A stretch of DNA of 64,000 bases from Tillus elongatus (Eukaryota > Arthropoda > Insecta > Coleoptera > Cleridae): contig OZ023265.1 of NCBI GenBank assembly GCA_964006375.1, positions 152,468,547 to 152,532,546 of the forward strand, written 5' to 3'. The translations under genes and the position numbers were made by a program. The notes under the pieces were generated by a model. The model saw only the letters and a list, made by a program, of their open reading frames with translations. It searched no databases and was not told the DNA's origin. Positions 61,861-64,000 of the stretch are shown here, in pieces; the first letter of the stretch is position 1, and every line of letters begins with the position of its first letter.

Positions 61861-63089
61861 GTACACAATATTTAGAGTTTTTTCCAAATTAAAAATAAAA
61901 TCCTAAAGACATGCGTTGAAACGACTCAATGGTTAAAGTCGAATGCCTGACAGACAGAGTAGTTAACTGCCACGCGTAGATTGATTCATACAACAGGTAT
62001 AAACCATACAGCAACGGTAATCAAACCAAATATATACCAGGCAGAAAACATAATATCCAAATCAACAATCGTGAAATCTCGGCCACAATTTGGAAAATGA
62101 CAGACGACATGAAATTAAAATTTGCCAAGTGATTGTTATTCCACTGAGGGATTCAGTCAATTATTAAAATACACTATATTTGTAGCTTTATGAACGGCCA
62201 TAAATACAGTTTTAGCGCAGCTGTCGCATAATATAGGAGAAATGTAAACAAATTGGACTCAAGTTCATAAAAATGATTTCAAAATAGTTTCTTTTATCTT
62301 TAAGCTTAAACATAAGACGCCATATAAGACCGAAAAAATCCTTGAATGTATTTCAATTGTAATTCTATTAATTCTGTAATTATTTGTTACGTATACCTTT
62401 CACATACTACCTCGGGCATGAAGCCTGTGTCAGGTATCATCTAGAGAACGTTAGTTGACATATTAGCAGATAGCGCATTTAAAGCGTGCTGGACTACTAG
62501 GCACAAGGTTGCATGATCGAATCGAGCTCGATTAATGTATGTTTTCTGTGTTTTATTTTGACATTTGGAGAAACAATAGTACACAGATTTCATACGTTTT
62601 TAACAAGATCTCATTTTTGCTTAAAACTCCTGAATAAGCTTGTCACCTTTGAATCTGAAATTATAAATTTCAGCAGACATTTTGTTATTGATATTGAAAA
62701 CACCGGTTTGATTAAGTTGACTAAAACGAAATCATACTAGCGAGTAATAAGTAAAAATAACTGCTATGTTTATAATTGGGTAGATACTTTACTTTTCTAA
62801 ATATGAATTAAGTTTCCTTCTGGAAATCTTTTGTATAACTATAATGAAATTTGTGAGACAAGTCTTTTAGAGAGACCTAAACTATATACAGATATAGCAA
62901 AAATTAGTACTTGAGGTTCATAGAAAATTGAGTTGGGCATCTTTCTCAAAAGGAGTTAGAACACAAGCTTTTTTTGATAATAGAGAAATATCAATGGTAA
63001 CACTTTTGAAAGAGGAGCTCTAAAACAAGGTCTGTGTAAGTTTAAAGTATTAACTTTACTAATATGCCGTATAATAATCGTGTACATTT
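61861..63089. other. Unassigned stretch with a weak tRNA-like patch
   Basis: Around 62,470-62,530 'tagcgcatttaaagcgtgct' and 'catgatcgaatcga' resemble box A and box B of a tRNA-derived repeat; only one copy and no cloverleaf, so it is left unassigned. No coding region is recognised. Confidence 0.35.
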
Positions 63090-63231
<142 letters not shown>

Positions 63232-63389
63232 ATAAAGCATGGGTTTATCAATTAGGGCTTTCAGACCCACGATTGGGTGATAATTGATATATAGAGGGGT
63301 TTAAATAGGTTTATTCAGGTTTTATCGAGGTTTTTATTATTATATTTTAGTATCTTGAAACTGTTTGAGCTATTATTTGTGATACTTGA

Positions 63390-64000
63390 TATGGTAGCTA
63401 ATTGGCCACTGTTTCAAATATCAAAAAAACTATTCAGCGACATTGAAGCATCATAAATTTCACCCGTATAAAATTCATCTTGTACAACAACTGAATGAAG
63501 ATGATTTTGATCGGCGGCTGGAGTTTTGTGAAGTTATGACTGCACGAATAGCTGATAATGGGAACTTTCTGTTCAATATCTGTTTTTCAGACAAGTGTAC
63601 GTTTTTATTAAGCTCTACAGTCAATCCTCATAATTGTCGTTATTGGGCAGATAATAATCCAAGAAATTTTGCCCACACTCAAACTCCGCAGAAATTGAAT
63701 GTCTGGACTGGCATTTTTGGTCCGTTTAATCGGACCAATTTTTCTTGATGGCAATTTGGAGTTACTAGAAGATATCTCTACTAATTGACATTGTTGAAAA
63801 TGATGATCGCTATCAAGAAAATCAATTAGTGTTTCAACAAGATGGAGCTCCTCCGCATTTTTCACAACGTGTTAGGGAGTTTTTGAACAGAGAGTTTCCA
63901 GAGCAATGGACTGGGCATAGAGGTGCTATTGAGTGCCCCCCTTGATCACCGGAGTTAACTCCTTTAGACTTCTTTCTATGGGGCCATTTAAAGAGTATAA
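63390..64000 (+). pseudogene. Mariner-like transposase M4, truncated by the window edge
   Basis: Same subfamily as M2 and M3. Starts within the N-terminal domain ('LVQQLNEDDFDRRLEFCEV'), continues 'NICFSDKCTF' (first Asp intact here, unlike M3), 'TPQKLNVWTGIFGPFNR', then after a frameshift near 63,745 'QLVFQQDGAPPHFSQRVREF' (second Asp). The third-Asp motif at about 63,940 follows a stop (Arg codon to TGA in 'PP*SPELTPLDFF') and reads Glu rather than Asp. The 5' end is missing and the 3' end lies beyond the window. Confidence 0.85.

Overview
This 64-kb window looks like AT-rich, repeat-dominated nuclear DNA from an insect or another arthropod; the order cannot be fixed from sequence alone. 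The evidence is the set of element families present: Penelope-like elements with GIY-YIG domains, Jockey/I-type LINEs, a Gypsy LTR retrotransposon, mariner-like elements with the DUF4817-type N-terminus common in insects, a Tigger/pogo remnant, a ZBED5/FAM200-like hAT remnant, tRNA-derived SINEs and very many long (TA)n arrays. I recognise no host protein-coding gene, rRNA or functional tRNA. Almost every long open frame is either part of a transposon or an artefact of (TA)n or (TAA)n.

Layout. 1-3.7 kb: a Jockey-like LINE 3' end nested in a copy of an interspersed repeat called here family A. 3.7-9.5 kb: three Penelope-like (PLE) fragments, two on one strand and one inverted, bracketed by (TA)n arrays, then a LINE RNase H fragment nested in another family A copy. 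10.6-12.9 kb: mariner-like element M1 sitting inside a palindrome flanked by (TA)n. 13.3 kb: a tRNA-derived SINE. 15.8-17.5 kb: a Tigger-like remnant followed by mariner-like M2. 17.6-23.5 kb: many family A copies, including a full 1.3-kb copy (19,089-20,384) and a tandem of (TA)n-centred hairpins at 22 kb. 23.6-24.9 kb: a palindromic MITE, repeat family C and a retrozyme-like locus with an apparently intact hammerhead ribozyme. 25-29 kb: AT-rich DNA with a 230-bp direct duplication and a SINE. 29.2-31.6 kb: the best mariner-like copy (M3, about 1.9 kb, TIRs about 350 bp) inserted in the (TA)n of a family A copy. 33-34 kb: mariner-like M5. 34.7-41.4 kb: a nearly intact 6.7-kb Gypsy element on the minus strand with almost identical LTRs, inserted into a (TAA)n microsatellite. 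41.5-43.3 kb: a hAT remnant split by a second retrozyme-like locus. 43.6-45.1 kb: the 5' part of a LINE. 47.9-48.6 kb and 57.9-58.3 kb: further PLE fragments. 49-59.7 kb: family A and related TIR elements, mariner-like fragments M6 and M7, a SINE, and the best family A copy (58,401-59,716). 59.7-60.4 kb: a decayed LINE. 63.4 kb to the end: mariner-like M4, cut by the window edge.

How the parts relate. Family A carries an internal (TA)n tract, and TA-targeting mariner-like elements (M1, M2, M3) and the PLE cluster sit at these tracts, so the microsatellites appear to act as landing sites that generate nested structure. The retrozyme-like units (about 308-314 bp, in tandem, each with a type I hammerhead) are non-autonomous; PLE remnants with hammerhead-like motifs occur in the same window and are a plausible source of the reverse transcriptase. 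The most interesting items are these ribozyme repeats with fold-back junctions near the cleavage site, and the unclassified 1.3-kb family A.
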